Counted from the first letter of the stretch, positions 25,386 to 34,106 are shown. The stretch: 64,000 nucleotides of DNA from Oscillospiraceae bacterium (GCA_004558145.1 SFDQ01000010.1:1-64000); one strand, 5' to 3'. Notes: a model not told the origin generated them from the letters alone. Numbers and translations: made by a program.

Positions 25386-25958
25386 ATGGAAAAGAAATAT
25401 TGGAGCGTGCAGCGGCTGGCGGTGTTCGGCGTGATGAGCGCGCTGGTGTTCACATCCAGCTGGATGCAGATCCCCATCGGGGATGTGAGCCGCGTCCACC
25501 TGGGCAACGGCTTCTGCGCCCTGACCGGCCTGTTGTTCGGGCCGTGGGTGGGCGGCCTTGCCAGCGGCGTGGGCAGCATGCTGTTCGACTTCACCAACCC
25601 GATGTACATTGCCGAGAGCTGGATCACCTTTTTGACCAAGTTCGCCATCGGCTTTCTGGCGGGGCTCATCTCCTGGGGCGGCCTGAAGCAGAAGGCCGCC
25701 GCTGTGCACACCATAGGGCGGGACATCGCCGGCGCGGTGGTGGGCGTTCTGGCCTATGTGGCGCTCTACATGGGCAAGAGCTTCATCGTGATGTACTACA
25801 TCGAGCGCCAGACCCTGGGCGCGGTGCAGGTGCAGATGCTCACCAAGCTGGCCAGCAGCATGGTGAACGCGGTGGCGGGCGCCATCGTGGCGGTGCTCCT
25901 GGCAAAGGCGCTGCGTCCGGCGCTGCACCGGGCGGGGCTGTTTGCCCGGGAAATGTGA
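25386..25958 (+). CDS. ECF transporter S component, probably for vitamin B6 or a pyrimidine precursor
   Basis: 190-residue membrane protein with six helices, the size of an ECF substrate-binding (S) subunit, which works with a shared EcfT/EcfA module encoded elsewhere. The N-terminal region (SVQRLAVFGVMSALVFTSSW) carries the small-residue helix 1 that docks on EcfT; HLGNGFCALTGLLFGPWVGGLASGVG is typical of the HmpT/PdxU-like group. Divergence from a PdxR-like MocR regulator favours pyridoxine/pyridoxal as substrate; this is inferred from context. ATG follows AGAGGGGG. It is a monocistronic unit ending at a strong bidirectional terminator. Confidence 0.88.
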   Translation: MEKKYWSVQRLAVFGVMSALVFTSSWMQIPIGDVSRVHLGNGFCALTGLLFGPWVGGLASGVGSMLFDFTNPMYIAESWITFLTKFAIGFLAGLISWGGLKQKAAAVHTIGRDIAGAVVGVLAYVALYMGKSFIVMYYIERQTLGAVQVQMLTKLASSMVNAVAGAIVAVLLAKALRPALHRAGLFAREM

Positions 25959-25964
25959 ACCGAG

Positions 25965-26004
25965 ACAAAAAAGAAGGCTCCTTGCAAGGAGCCTTCTTTT
26001 TTGT
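25965..26004. terminator. Bidirectional terminator
   Basis: A perfect 19-bp stem (arms 25965-25983 and 25986-26004) whose ends are A-run and T-run, so it works on both strands between two convergent genes. The 2-base loop means the top pairs must open. Confidence 0.93.
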
Positions 26005-26005
26005 G

Positions 26006-26953
26006 TCAGAAGCCGGGCAGCACCGGGTCGTCCAGCCGGGCGGTGATGGCGAAGGGCCGCTGGTCGGCCCGGTGCACCTCGTCCCCCGGCTCAGGCCCGC
26101 CCAGCAGGAAGGGCGAGGCCGGGTCGTGGAGGCAGTAGTTTTTCTGGGCAAGGCGCGCGTCGGTGTTGGCGTAGCAGTAGCGGCAGCCGTTGGGGCAGCT
26201 GTCGTAAGCGCCGATGTCCCGGGCCTCGATGCAGTGGCAGCCGGGCCGCATGCCCCGGTGCGCCCGCTCCTTGAACGCCACGCCGTTGGCTTTGCCTAAT
26301 GTCTCCAGCGTCATGCAGCCGGAGGGGCGGATGCCAAAACGGGAAAAATCCTGGTCGGTGCCGCAAATTTGCAGGGGCAGGCCGTACCTTGCGGCGATGG
26401 CCCCCAGCCCCGCCGCCAGCTCCTGCCGCTGGGCGGGGGAGACCGGGCGCAGTTCGGGCATGTTCACCGCCAGCTTGCGGTACATCTCCACAAAGCTGAA
26501 AATGCACTTATCCACGAAGGGGGCCAGCTCCCGGGCCATGGCCTCGAAGGTCTCCAGGTGGCGGGGGATGGTGTAGTCCTTCGTGAGCAGCACCGGGTCG
26601 TAGCGCCAGGCCACCCGCTGGCGGCCCGCCTGGGCGGAGAGGGCTTTCAGCGTTTCCATGCCCGCCTCGATGGGGGGCACCCCCGGCTCGACGTCCTTGC
26701 CGTAGGCGGTGATGGTGTAGAAGAAATAGGCGGGGAAGCGGTCGGTCACCTCATGGAGCCGCGGCAGGATGGGGCGGTAGTCCTTGGAGCAGAACACCAC
26801 GCAGTCCACCTTGTCCGGGGAGAGGTCGTAGCGGGTGACCAGATGGGGATAGCGGGGGTTGCGCACCAGCACATACCCCTCTTCAAAGCGGCGCAGCAGC
26901 CAGTCGGAATAATACTGCACGGTGTCGGTGCGCCCGCCGGTCTGGATGATCGT
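26006..26953 (-). CDS. DUF1848 family protein with C-terminal cysteine cluster; probable ACG start
   Basis: 315 residues if read from ACG at 26953. DUF1848 proteins start with M-I-hydrophobic-x-T/S-G-x-R-T-D; here the codons before the first standard start (GTG at 26920) encode IIQTGGRTDT in frame, preceded by ACG, which is itself 9 bases after a strong GGGGGAGG site. No ATG, GTG or TTG exists between that site and 26920. So either ACG is used or an ATG has mutated. Other motifs: YSDWLLRRF, GYVLVRNP, and a cysteine-rich end GCHC...DSCPNGCRYCYAN with a C-x3-C-x2-C like radical-SAM/Fe-S proteins. Biochemical role unknown. Own promoter at 27013-27041. Confidence 0.8.
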   Translation of the reverse strand, partial: TIIQTGGRTDTVQYYSDWLLRRFEEGYVLVRNPRYPHLVTRYDLSPDKVDCVVFCSKDYRPILPRLHEVTDRFPAYFFYTITAYGKDVEPGVPPIEAGMETLKALSAQAGRQRVAWRYDPVLLTKDYTIPRHLETFEAMARELAPFVDKCIFSFVEMYRKLAVNMPELRPVSPAQRQELAAGLGAIAARYGLPLQICGTDQDFSRFGIRPSGCMTLETLGKANGVAFKERAHRGMRPGCHCIEARDIGAYDSCPNGCRYCYANTDARLAQKNYCLHDPASPFLLGGPEPGDEVHRADQRPFAITARLDDPVLPGF

Positions 26954-27012
26954 GGCCCTCAGCCTCCCCCAAAAAGTTTTCGCGGCGGGCAGGTCCCGCC
27001 GTGCGCTTTTTA

Positions 27013-27041
27013 ATTATAGCGCGCCGGGGCGTTTTTTCCAA
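27013..27041 (-). promoter_or_regulatory. Sigma-A promoter of the DUF1848 gene
   Basis: Minus strand TTGGAA (27041-27036), 17-base spacer, TATAAT (27018-27013). The start would be near 27006, giving a leader of about 50 bases to the ACG codon. On the plus strand, a TATAAT at 27078-27083 without a good -35 probably serves the response-regulator gene. Confidence 0.75.
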
Positions 27042-27115
27042 TCCGGCGGGTGGGGTCGCATTTTTGCAAAAAGGCGGTATAATAAAGAAAAAATCGCGGC
27101 GGAGGTGAGCCGAAG

Positions 27116-27799
27116 ATGGAGCGCATCTTTCTTTTGGAGGACGACGAGGCCCTGGGCCGGGGCGTGGCCATGGCGCTGGCGGGGCCGGACCGGGAGGTGA
27201 GCCGGGCGGCCAGCCTTGCCGAGGCAAAGGCGGCGCTGGCGGGGCAGCGCTTTTCGCTGCTGGTGCTGGACGTGAACCTGCCGGACGGCAGCGCCCTGGA
27301 CCTGGTGCGCGGCCTGCGGGCGGCGGGGGACGAAACGCCGGTCATCCTGCTCACCGCCAACGACCTGGAACTGGACGAGGTGACCGGCCTTGAGGCCGGG
27401 GCGGACGACTACATCACCAAGCCCTTCTCCCTGGCAGTGCTGCGGGCGCGGGTGGCGGCCCGGCTGCGCAGCGGGGCAAAGCCCGCCGCCGGGGCGCTGG
27501 CGCTGGGGCCCTTCACCTTCGATTTTGAGCGGATGGATTTCCGCCGGAAAGGCGCGGCCATCGAGCTTTCCAAAGCCGAGCAGAAGCTGCTGCGGGTGCT
27601 GGTGGAGAACCGGGGCCACGCGGTGAGCCGGGCCGTGTTGGTGGACCGGGTGTGGACCGACGGGGCCCAGTTCGTGGAGGAGAACGCCCTGTCGGTGACG
27701 GTGCGGCGGCTGCGGGGCAAGCTGGAGGCCGACCCCGCCCGGCCGGAATACCTGAAAACGGTGTACGGCATCGGCTACACCTGGGCGGTGGAGCCATGA
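27116..27799 (+). CDS. OmpR-family response regulator of a Bce/Vnc-type ABC module
   Basis: 227-residue regulator: receiver (about 3-115) with EDDE, phospho-Asp in LVLDVNLPDGS and K in ITKPFS; winged helix (about 125-225) ending KTVYGIGYTW. It resembles VncR/BceR regulators, which sit next to a short kinase and an ABC transporter, as here. ATG follows GGAGGTGAGC. The kinase gene starts inside its stop codon (ATGA). Likely targets are the TGTCA-type repeats before the ABC genes: TGTCAGAAC and TGTCACATT occur in tandem at about 28717-28734. Confidence 0.92.
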   Translation: MERIFLLEDDEALGRGVAMALAGPDREVSRAASLAEAKAALAGQRFSLLVLDVNLPDGSALDLVRGLRAAGDETPVILLTANDLELDEVTGLEAGADDYITKPFSLAVLRARVAARLRSGAKPAAGALALGPFTFDFERMDFRRKGAAIELSKAEQKLLRVLVENRGHAVSRAVLVDRVWTDGAQFVEENALSVTVRRLRGKLEADPARPEYLKTVYGIGYTWAVEP

Positions 27800-28707
27800 C
27801 CGGCTGGGTCATCGCCGCGGCGCTGCTGGCGCTGGCGGGCATCATCGCCCTGGCGGCGGGCCTTGCGGCGCGCCGGCGGGCCGCCCGCACCCTGGACCGG
27901 GTGGAGGAGATGCTCACCGCCGCCATGGAGGGCCGCTTTGCGGAGGAGCACTTTGACGAGAGCCGCCTCTCGGCGCTGGAGGCGCGGCTGGCCCGGTACC
28001 TGACCGCCAGCGAGACCTCGGCGGGCCGGGTGCGGCAGGAAAAGGACCGGCTGGCGGGCCTTGTGGCGGACATCGCCCACCAGACCCGCACCCCGGTGGC
28101 GAACCTGCGGCTTTATTCCCAGCTGCTGGCGGAGCAGCCCCTCTCCCCCGCCGGGCAGGACTGCGCGGCGGCCATCGACGCCCAATCGGAAAAGCTGGGC
28201 GTGTTGGTGGAGGCGCTGGTCAAGACCAGCCGGCTGGAAACGGGCCTGCTGGCGCTGCACCCCACGCCGGGGCCGCTGGAGCCCCTTTTGCGCCGGGCGG
28301 CGGCCCAGTACGCCCCCGCAGCGGCGGAAAAAGGGGTAGCCCTCACCGTGGGCGAGGCGGCGGGGGAGGCGGTGTTCGACGAAAAGTGGACGGAAGAGGC
28401 CCTGTGCAACCTGCTGGACAACGCCGTGAAGTACACCCCCGCCGGGGGCAGGGTGACGGTGGAGGCGCGGCTGTACGAGATGTTCGCCGCCATCCGGGTG
28501 GCGGACACCGGCCCCGGCATCCCGGAGGGCGAGCACGCCAAGATCTTCGGGCGGTTTTACCGCTGCCCCGGGGCCTATCAGGCGCGGGGGGTGGGCATCG
28601 GCCTTTATCTTGCCCGGCAAATTGCCCAGGGGCAGGGGGGCTATGTGAAGGTGGAGAGCGCCCCCGGCAGGGGCAGTGTCTTTTCGCTGTGGCTGCCCCG
28701 GCAGTAA
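27796..28707 (+). CDS. Short histidine kinase without extracytoplasmic sensor
   Basis: 303 residues. One or two closely packed hydrophobic segments at 4-27 are followed directly by cytoplasmic sequence, then an H-box DIAHQTRTPVANLRLYSQLL, N-box DNAVKYTPAGG and G-box ARGVGIGLYLA. There is no room for a periplasmic-type sensor domain or HAMP. Such VncS/BceS-like kinases are thought to sense through the partner ABC transporter, encoded here immediately downstream. Start overlaps the regulator stop by four bases. Gap to the ABC ATPase is 111 bases and holds a terminator-like hairpin. Confidence 0.9.
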   Translation: MTGWVIAAALLALAGIIALAAGLAARRRAARTLDRVEEMLTAAMEGRFAEEHFDESRLSALEARLARYLTASETSAGRVRQEKDRLAGLVADIAHQTRTPVANLRLYSQLLAEQPLSPAGQDCAAAIDAQSEKLGVLVEALVKTSRLETGLLALHPTPGPLEPLLRRAAAQYAPAAAEKGVALTVGEAAGEAVFDEKWTEEALCNLLDNAVKYTPAGGRVTVEARLYEMFAAIRVADTGPGIPEGEHAKIFGRFYRCPGAYQARGVGIGLYLARQIAQGQGGYVKVESAPGRGSVFSLWLPRQ

Positions 28708-28764
28708 AAAAACTTGTGTCAGAACTGTCACATTCCCGACAGCACCGGGAAAGATGTTTGTGAT

Positions 28765-28800
28765 AAAGTCTGTGTTGTCGCAAGGACGCACAGACTTTTT
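28765..28800 (+). terminator. Terminator-like hairpin between kinase and ABC genes (possible attenuator)
   Basis: 10-bp stem AAAGTCTGTG / CACAGACTTT (28765-28774 and 28789-28798) with a small inner stem GTC/GAC, then a run of five T ending at 28800. The ribosome site GGGAGGAAAG of the ABC gene starts 5 bases later, so read-through into the transporter must pass it. Confidence 0.75.
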
Positions 28801-28818
28801 CTTTGGGAGGAAAGACCA

Positions 28819-29490
28819 ATGATCGTTTTGCAGACCCGGGGCCTGGAAAAGGTCTACGGAACAGGGGAGGCCCGGGTGCGGGCGCTGGACGGCGTGGACC
28901 TGGACGTGGAACAGGGGGAGTTCGTGGCGGTGGTGGGCACCTCCGGCTCGGGCAAAAGCACCCTTCTGCACATGCTGGGCGGGCTGGACCGCCCCACCGC
29001 CGGCACCGTGACAGTGGACGGGCGGAACATCTTCGCTTTGTCCGACGAGGCGCTCACCGTGTTCCGCCGGCGCAAGATAGGCTTTGTGTTCCAGGCCTAC
29101 AATCTGGTGCCGGTGCTCAGCGTGTGGGAGAACATCGTGCTGCCGGTGCAGCTGGACGGCCGCCGGCCGGACAAGGCCTACCTCGCCCAGGTGGTGGAGG
29201 CGCTGGGCCTTGCGGAAAAGCTGGACCGGCTGCCGGGGCAGCTCTCCGGCGGGCAGCAGCAGCGGGTGGCCATCGCCCGGGCGCTGGCGGCCCAGCCGGC
29301 CATCCTGCTGGCGGACGAGCCCACCGGCAACCTGGACTCCAAGACCAGCCAGGACGTGCTGAGCCTGATGAAGGTGACGGGGCGGCGCTTTTCCCAGACG
29401 ATGGTGATGATCACCCACAACGAGGAAATTGCCCAGCTGGCCGACCGCATCGTGCGCATCGAGGACGGGCGCATCGTGACGAGGGGGTGA
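28819..29490 (+). CDS. ABC transporter ATPase (MacB/BceA type)
   Basis: 223-residue ATPase: Walker A GTSGSGKST, Q-loop VFQAYNLVPVL, signature LSGGQQQRV, Walker B ILLADEPTGNLDS, switch ITHN. The SGGQQQRVAIARAL and ADEPTGNLD forms are typical of the FtsX-permease partners (LolD/MacB/BceA), which drive mechanotransmission, not classical transport. ATG at 28819 gives MIVLQTRGLEKVYG; upstream in-frame starts run through the attenuator hairpin. The permease follows after 4 bases. Confidence 0.94.
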   Translation: MIVLQTRGLEKVYGTGEARVRALDGVDLDVEQGEFVAVVGTSGSGKSTLLHMLGGLDRPTAGTVTVDGRNIFALSDEALTVFRRRKIGFVFQAYNLVPVLSVWENIVLPVQLDGRRPDKAYLAQVVEALGLAEKLDRLPGQLSGGQQQRVAIARALAAQPAILLADEPTGNLDSKTSQDVLSLMKVTGRRFSQTMVMITHNEEIAQLADRIVRIEDGRIVTRG

Positions 29491-29494
29491 GGGC

Positions 29495-32146
29495 ATGAAG
29501 GTACAAAACCGCACCTGCGTGCGGCGGCTGAGCCTGCGGGCCCTGGCCGCCAGCCGCACCCGCAATCTGGTGGCGGTGCTGGCCATCGCCCTCACGGCGG
29601 TGCTTTTCACCAGCCTGTTCACCATCGCCCTGTCCATCAACGAGGGCTTTCAGCAGGCCACCTTCCGCCAGGTGGGCGGCTATGCCCACGGGGGCTTCAA
29701 GTACATCACCGAGGAACAGGCGGAACTGTTTGCTTCCGACCCGCTGGTGAAGGCCCACGGCCTGCGGCGCTTTTTGGGCATGGTCGAAGGGGACGCTTTC
29801 ACGAAGGACCATGTGGAGGTGAGCTGGGCGGACGAAAACGAGGCGGACTGGATGTTCCTTGCCCCCACCACCGGGCGGCTGCCCGCCGAGGGCACCGACG
29901 AGGCCGCGGCGGACACCCGCGTGCTGGAACTGCTGGGGGTGGAGCCGGAACTGGGGGCGCAGTTCACCCTGCCCATCAACGTGGACGGCAAGCTCACCGA
30001 AGAGACCTTCACCCTCTGCGGCTGGTGGGAGAAGGACGAGGCCACCTTTGCCTCCCACGTGCTGCTGCCCGAGAGCCGGGTGGATTCCATTCTGGAAGAG
30101 CTGGGCGTGACCCCGCCGGGGGCGGACGGCATGACCGGCTGCTGGAACATGGACGTGATGTTCTCCTCCTCGCTGAACATCGAGCAGAACCTGCGGGACA
30201 TCCTTGCCAATTACGGCTACCAGTGCGACACACCGGGGGAGGACTACGTGGGCATCGGGGTGAACTGGGCCTACACCGGGGCCCAGCTGAGCATGAAGCT
30301 GGACGCGCCCACCCTGCTGGCGCTGGCCGGGGCGCTGGGGCTCATCCTGCTCACCGGCTACCTCATCATTTATAATGTATTCCAGATCTCGGTGGCGGGG
30401 GACATCCGCTTCTACGGCCTGCTCAAGGCCATCGGCACCACCCCCCGCCAGCTGCGGCGCATCATCCGCATCCAGGCGCTGGCCCTCAGCGCGGCGGGCA
30501 TCCCTGTGGGCCTGCTCCTCGGCTGGCTGCTGGGCGGCGCGCTGGTGCCGGTCATCACCGCCCGCCTCAACGGGGTGGCCCCGGTGGTGAGCGCAAGCCC
30601 GGCCCTCTTTGCGGGGGCGGCCCTCTTCGCCCTCATTACCGTGCTCATCTCCTGCCGCCGCCCCGGGCGGATGGCGGGGCGGGTGTCGCCGGTGGAGGCG
30701 GTGCGCTACACCGAGGGTCGCGCCCCGAAGCCCGGCGCGCGGCGGCGGGCCAAGGCGGTGTCGCTGCCCGCCATGGCGCTGGCGAACCTGGGCCGCAGCC
30801 GGGGCAAGACCGCCCTGACCATGCTGTCGCTGGCGCTGGCGGTGGTGCTGTTCTGGGCCACCACGGCCTTTGCGGGCAGCTTCGACATGGACAAATACAC
30901 CTCCTACTTCACCGCCACCGACTTCATCCTGGCCAATGCCGCCCACTTCCAGACCGGGAATGAAATCTTCAACCCCGACCAGGCCCTGCCCGAAGAGGCC
31001 ATCGAGGCGGTGAACGCCGCCGGGGGCGTGGCCGACGGCGCGCGGGTCTACGGCCGCACCTCGCTGGTGCTGGAGTTCGTCACCGACGACTATTACCGGG
31101 GCCTGCACGGCCGGTGGTACACCGAAGAGCAGCTGGAGGCCATGCTCCGCTCGAAAGGGCGCAATGAGGCGGGCCTGGTGGAGGACACCGCCCAGCTCTA
31201 CGGCATGGAGCCCTTCGCCCTGGACCAGCTGAAGGTGCTGGAGGGCGACCTTTCCAAGCTGAACGACCCAAACGCCAACTGCATCGCGGCGGTCTATTCC
31301 GAGGACGACTACGGCGACCTTGTGGCGGACAGCCACTGGGCAAAGCTGGGGGACACGGTGACCCTGCGCTATGTGGAAAAGCTGGAATATGTGGACACGA
31401 ACACCGGCACGGCGTACAGCGACCTGACCCAAGTTCCCGCCGGGGCAGACCTCGTTGAGCGGGCGGTGGAGTACCGGGACGTGGACTACACCGTGGCGGC
31501 GCTGGTGGCGGTGCCCAACGCCCTGGACTACGGCTACTACGGCGCGGACGAGTTCGTGATGGGGGCCGAGACCTTTGTGCGGGACACCGGCACCGACAAC
31601 ATCATGTACTACGCCTTCAACGCCGAGGAGGGGGCCGGCGACGGCCTCGAGGCGTTTTTGCAGAACTACACCGGGAACGTGGACCCCACCCTGGACTACG
31701 AGAGCAAGGCCACCTTCACAGCGGAGTTTGAGAGCATCCGGCAGATGTTCCTTCTGTTGGGCGGCGCGCTGAGCTTCATCGTGGCGCTGGTGGGGGTGCT
31801 GAACTTCTTCAACGCCATCGTCACCGGCATCAGCTCCCGCCGGCGGGAGCTGGCGGTGCTGGAGGCGGTGGGCATGACCGCCCGCCAGCTGCGCACCATG
31901 CTGGCGCTGGAGGGCCTGGGCTACACCCTGGGCGCGGCGGCGCTGGCCCTGGCGCTGGCGGCGCTGGCGGGGCCGGTGCTGGGCGCGGCGGTGGAGCGCA
32001 TCGTCTGGTTCTTCACCTTCCGCTCCAGCCTCTGGCCGGTGCTGGGGCTGGGGGCGGCCTTCGCGGTGCTGGGGGCGGTCATCCCCCTGGCGGCGTGCCG
32101 GGCGGCCCGCCGCCGCCCGGTGGTGGACCGGCTGCGGCAGGAATAA
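29495..32146 (+). CDS. Large FtsX-type ABC permease with two extracytoplasmic domains
   Basis: 883-residue permease. Hydrophobic segments near 24-48, 273-300, 327-355, 365-385, 438-460, 748-778, 805-832 and 845-868 suggest two FtsX/MacB_PCD cores, each with an external domain (about 49-260 and 461-745). BceB-type permeases have one external domain and about 650 residues, so this is a longer relative. With RR, short kinase and ATPase upstream it completes a four-gene stress-sensing module, probably against a cell-envelope peptide or for release of a surface lipid; the ligand cannot be read from sequence. Ends at a strong terminator. Confidence 0.92.
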   Translation: MKVQNRTCVRRLSLRALAASRTRNLVAVLAIALTAVLFTSLFTIALSINEGFQQATFRQVGGYAHGGFKYITEEQAELFASDPLVKAHGLRRFLGMVEGDAFTKDHVEVSWADENEADWMFLAPTTGRLPAEGTDEAAADTRVLELLGVEPELGAQFTLPINVDGKLTEETFTLCGWWEKDEATFASHVLLPESRVDSILEELGVTPPGADGMTGCWNMDVMFSSSLNIEQNLRDILANYGYQCDTPGEDYVGIGVNWAYTGAQLSMKLDAPTLLALAGALGLILLTGYLIIYNVFQISVAGDIRFYGLLKAIGTTPRQLRRIIRIQALALSAAGIPVGLLLGWLLGGALVPVITARLNGVAPVVSASPALFAGAALFALITVLISCRRPGRMAGRVSPVEAVRYTEGRAPKPGARRRAKAVSLPAMALANLGRSRGKTALTMLSLALAVVLFWATTAFAGSFDMDKYTSYFTATDFILANAAHFQTGNEIFNPDQALPEEAIEAVNAAGGVADGARVYGRTSLVLEFVTDDYYRGLHGRWYTEEQLEAMLRSKGRNEAGLVEDTAQLYGMEPFALDQLKVLEGDLSKLNDPNANCIAAVYSEDDYGDLVADSHWAKLGDTVTLRYVEKLEYVDTNTGTAYSDLTQVPAGADLVERAVEYRDVDYTVAALVAVPNALDYGYYGADEFVMGAETFVRDTGTDNIMYYAFNAEEGAGDGLEAFLQNYTGNVDPTLDYESKATFTAEFESIRQMFLLLGGALSFIVALVGVLNFFNAIVTGISSRRRELAVLEAVGMTARQLRTMLALEGLGYTLGAAALALALAALAGPVLGAAVERIVWFFTFRSSLWPVLGLGAAFAVLGAVIPLAACRAARRRPVVDRLRQE

Positions 32147-32148
32147 CG

Positions 32149-32186
32149 GCAGGGGGCGGCCCGAAGGGGCCGTCCCCTGCTTTTTT
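32149..32186 (+). terminator. Intrinsic terminator of the RR-HK-ABC module
   Basis: 14-bp stem (GCAGGGGGCGGCCC with complement, one G-U), loop GAAG, six T. Confidence 0.93.
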
Positions 32187-32250
32187 GTGTCCGAAGTGGG
32201 GGAAAAAGGTGAAAAATCGCCCCCGAACGGCACAAAAAACGGCGGAAGAT

Positions 32251-32279
32251 TTGCACTGGCGGGCAAAAAGGTGTAAAAT
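32251..32279 (+). promoter_or_regulatory. Sigma-A promoter of the SGNH protein gene
   Basis: TTGCAC 32251-32256, 17-base spacer, TAAAAT 32274-32279; about 60 bases of leader to the GTG start. Confidence 0.8.
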
Positions 32280-32349
32280 AGCACCGAGACCGTGCCCGCC
32301 GCTGTTCCAGGCGGGCAGCAGACCAACGACAAGGAAAGGGGTCCCAGTC

Positions 32350-34035
32350 GTGCATTCCAAAAAAAGCAATTCTTCCGATCTTGCCGCCAAGATCCGGGCC
32401 TTTATAAAAAGCCCTGCCGGCATTCCCATCCTCGCGGGCGTGGCCGGTGTGCTGGTGGTGGCCATCATCGCCGCCATCGTGTTCGCCGTGCGCGTCGGCG
32501 CCGAGCCGGGCAGTGCCTCCAACAGCACCTCCGGCGCAGCGGACGATTCCTCCTACGACGCCGAGGCCGGCAAGGTGAACAAAGAGGAGTTCACCGGCAC
32601 CATCCTGCCCGAGACCGAGGACGCCGGCCAGGAGTATCTGGACAACACCCTCTTCATCGGCGACTCCAACACCGCCCGCTACATGTACTACGGGCCGGAC
32701 GACAACTCCGACGTGCACTTCACCACCATCGAGAACACGGTGGGCGTGGTGAGCGCCGGCGTGCAGAACATCACCAGCCTCAAGTGGGAGCACTTTGTGG
32801 GCAAGGGCGAGATGACCATCCCCGAAATTGTGGAGATCATGCAGCCCCAGCGCATCATCATCTGCTTCGGCACCAACAACCTCACCATGGAGACCGACAC
32901 CTTCATCGAATACTACACCGAGGGCCTTGCGGCCATCCATGAGGCCTATCCTTACGCCGACATCATCGTCAGCGCCATCCCCCCGCTGGACCAGAACCGC
33001 TCCAACTCCAACCTGTCCATGAAACAGGTGGACCGGCTGAACACCGCCATCGTGGAGATGTGCGAGGAGGAAGGCTACAAGTATCTGGACACCAGCGAGG
33101 CTCTGGAAGACCCGGAGACTGGCTGGGCCAAGGAGGGCTACACCCTCTCGCTGGACGGCGTGCATCTGAGCAAGAACGGCGCGCGGGCGCTGTTTGAGTA
33201 CATCCGCACCCACGCCTACATCACCGAGGACACCCGCCCGAAGCCTTTGAAGGACATCCCCAAAATCAACGGCGTCACCCCCGGCCTCATCACCCAGGAC
33301 CCCATCGGCGTGAGCGGGTCCAGCGGCGCGGTGCCGGTGGAGATCTCCGCCGGTGAGGGCGGCCACATCGTGGGCGAGACCAGCCAGAGCGTGCAGAAGG
33401 GCAAGCAGACCAGCATGATCACCGCCGTGGCGGACGACGGCTGGGAGTTCGACCACTGGTCGGCCAGCATCGGCTTCGTTGACCAGCAGGAGAGCATCAT
33501 GTTCACCGTGCCCGGCGACGCGGACGCCAACGGCGTGTTCCTGACCGCCCACTTCCGCAAGGTGGAGGAGGAAGAGCCCGATCCCACCGCTTCGCCCACG
33601 CCCAGCCCCTCTCCCAGCCCCACGCCCGTGCCCGGTTCTTCCAGCAGCACGGCGTCCTCCGGCGGCAGCAGCAGCACGCCGGCCAGCAGCTCCAGCACAC
33701 CTTCCAGCAGCAGTTCCGGCGCGAGCAGCACCACACCCACGGTGACCTGCACCATCTGCGGGCAGACGGGCCATGACGCCAGTGCCTGCCCCAACAAGTG
33801 CCCCACCTGCGGCGGCAGCAAACTGGACGGCCACACCCACACCACCTGCCCCGGCTGCGGGGCAACGGACGTGACCCATGAGACATGCCCCTATTGCGGC
33901 GCTTACACCTGCACCGGGCATGACCCTGCCACCTGCTCCAGCAACCCGGCCAATCAGCCGCCTGCCAACGTCGGCAGCAGCACCACCACCGAAACGGCGA
34001 GCACCCAGCCCACCGAGCAGCAGCCCGCCGCGTAA
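32350..34035 (+). CDS. Surface-anchored SGNH/GDSL hydrolase with C-terminal CCHC zinc knuckle
   Basis: 561 residues. A transmembrane anchor lies at about 23-46. The SGNH domain (about 85-300) has LFIGDSNTAR with Ser106, GTNNLT (block III) and LDGVHLS giving Asp269 and His272; it would act outside the cell on acyl or acetyl esters. Next comes an InlB-like repeat segment (ITAVADDGWEFDHWS), then a long Ser/Thr/Pro linker (about 415-462). The C-terminus holds C467-x2-C470-x4-H475-x4-C480, an exact CCHC zinc knuckle, followed by further CPTCGG, CPGCG and CPYCG pairs. GTG at 32350 follows AAGGAAAGGGG and gives a normal charged N-terminus; open frame upstream overlaps the terminator and is rejected. 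Confidence 0.88.
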   Translation: MHSKKSNSSDLAAKIRAFIKSPAGIPILAGVAGVLVVAIIAAIVFAVRVGAEPGSASNSTSGAADDSSYDAEAGKVNKEEFTGTILPETEDAGQEYLDNTLFIGDSNTARYMYYGPDDNSDVHFTTIENTVGVVSAGVQNITSLKWEHFVGKGEMTIPEIVEIMQPQRIIICFGTNNLTMETDTFIEYYTEGLAAIHEAYPYADIIVSAIPPLDQNRSNSNLSMKQVDRLNTAIVEMCEEEGYKYLDTSEALEDPETGWAKEGYTLSLDGVHLSKNGARALFEYIRTHAYITEDTRPKPLKDIPKINGVTPGLITQDPIGVSGSSGAVPVEISAGEGGHIVGETSQSVQKGKQTSMITAVADDGWEFDHWSASIGFVDQQESIMFTVPGDADANGVFLTAHFRKVEEEEPDPTASPTPSPSPSPTPVPGSSSSTASSGGSSSTPASSSSTPSSSSSGASSTTPTVTCTICGQTGHDASACPNKCPTCGGSKLDGHTHTTCPGCGATDVTHETCPYCGAYTCTGHDPATCSSNPANQPPANVGSSTTTETASTQPTEQQPAA

Positions 34036-34050
34036 ATTCCATTCATTCGA

Positions 34051-34081
34051 CAAAAAGGCCTTCGCGGGCCTTTTTGTTTTT
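34051..34081 (+). terminator. Intrinsic terminator
   Basis: 10-bp stem CAAAAAGGCC / GGCCTTTTTG, loop TTCGCG, T-run. It lies just before the ribosome site of the next ABC gene, so part of the transcription may read through. Confidence 0.85.
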
Positions 34082-34106
34082 GCCCCACCGGCAAAGGAGG
34101 AACCCC

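Noticed and set aside
32095..32349. Long N-terminal extension of the SGNH protein
   Set aside because: The extension crosses a terminator and a consensus promoter; GTG at 32350 has a good ribosome site and gives a normal membrane anchor.
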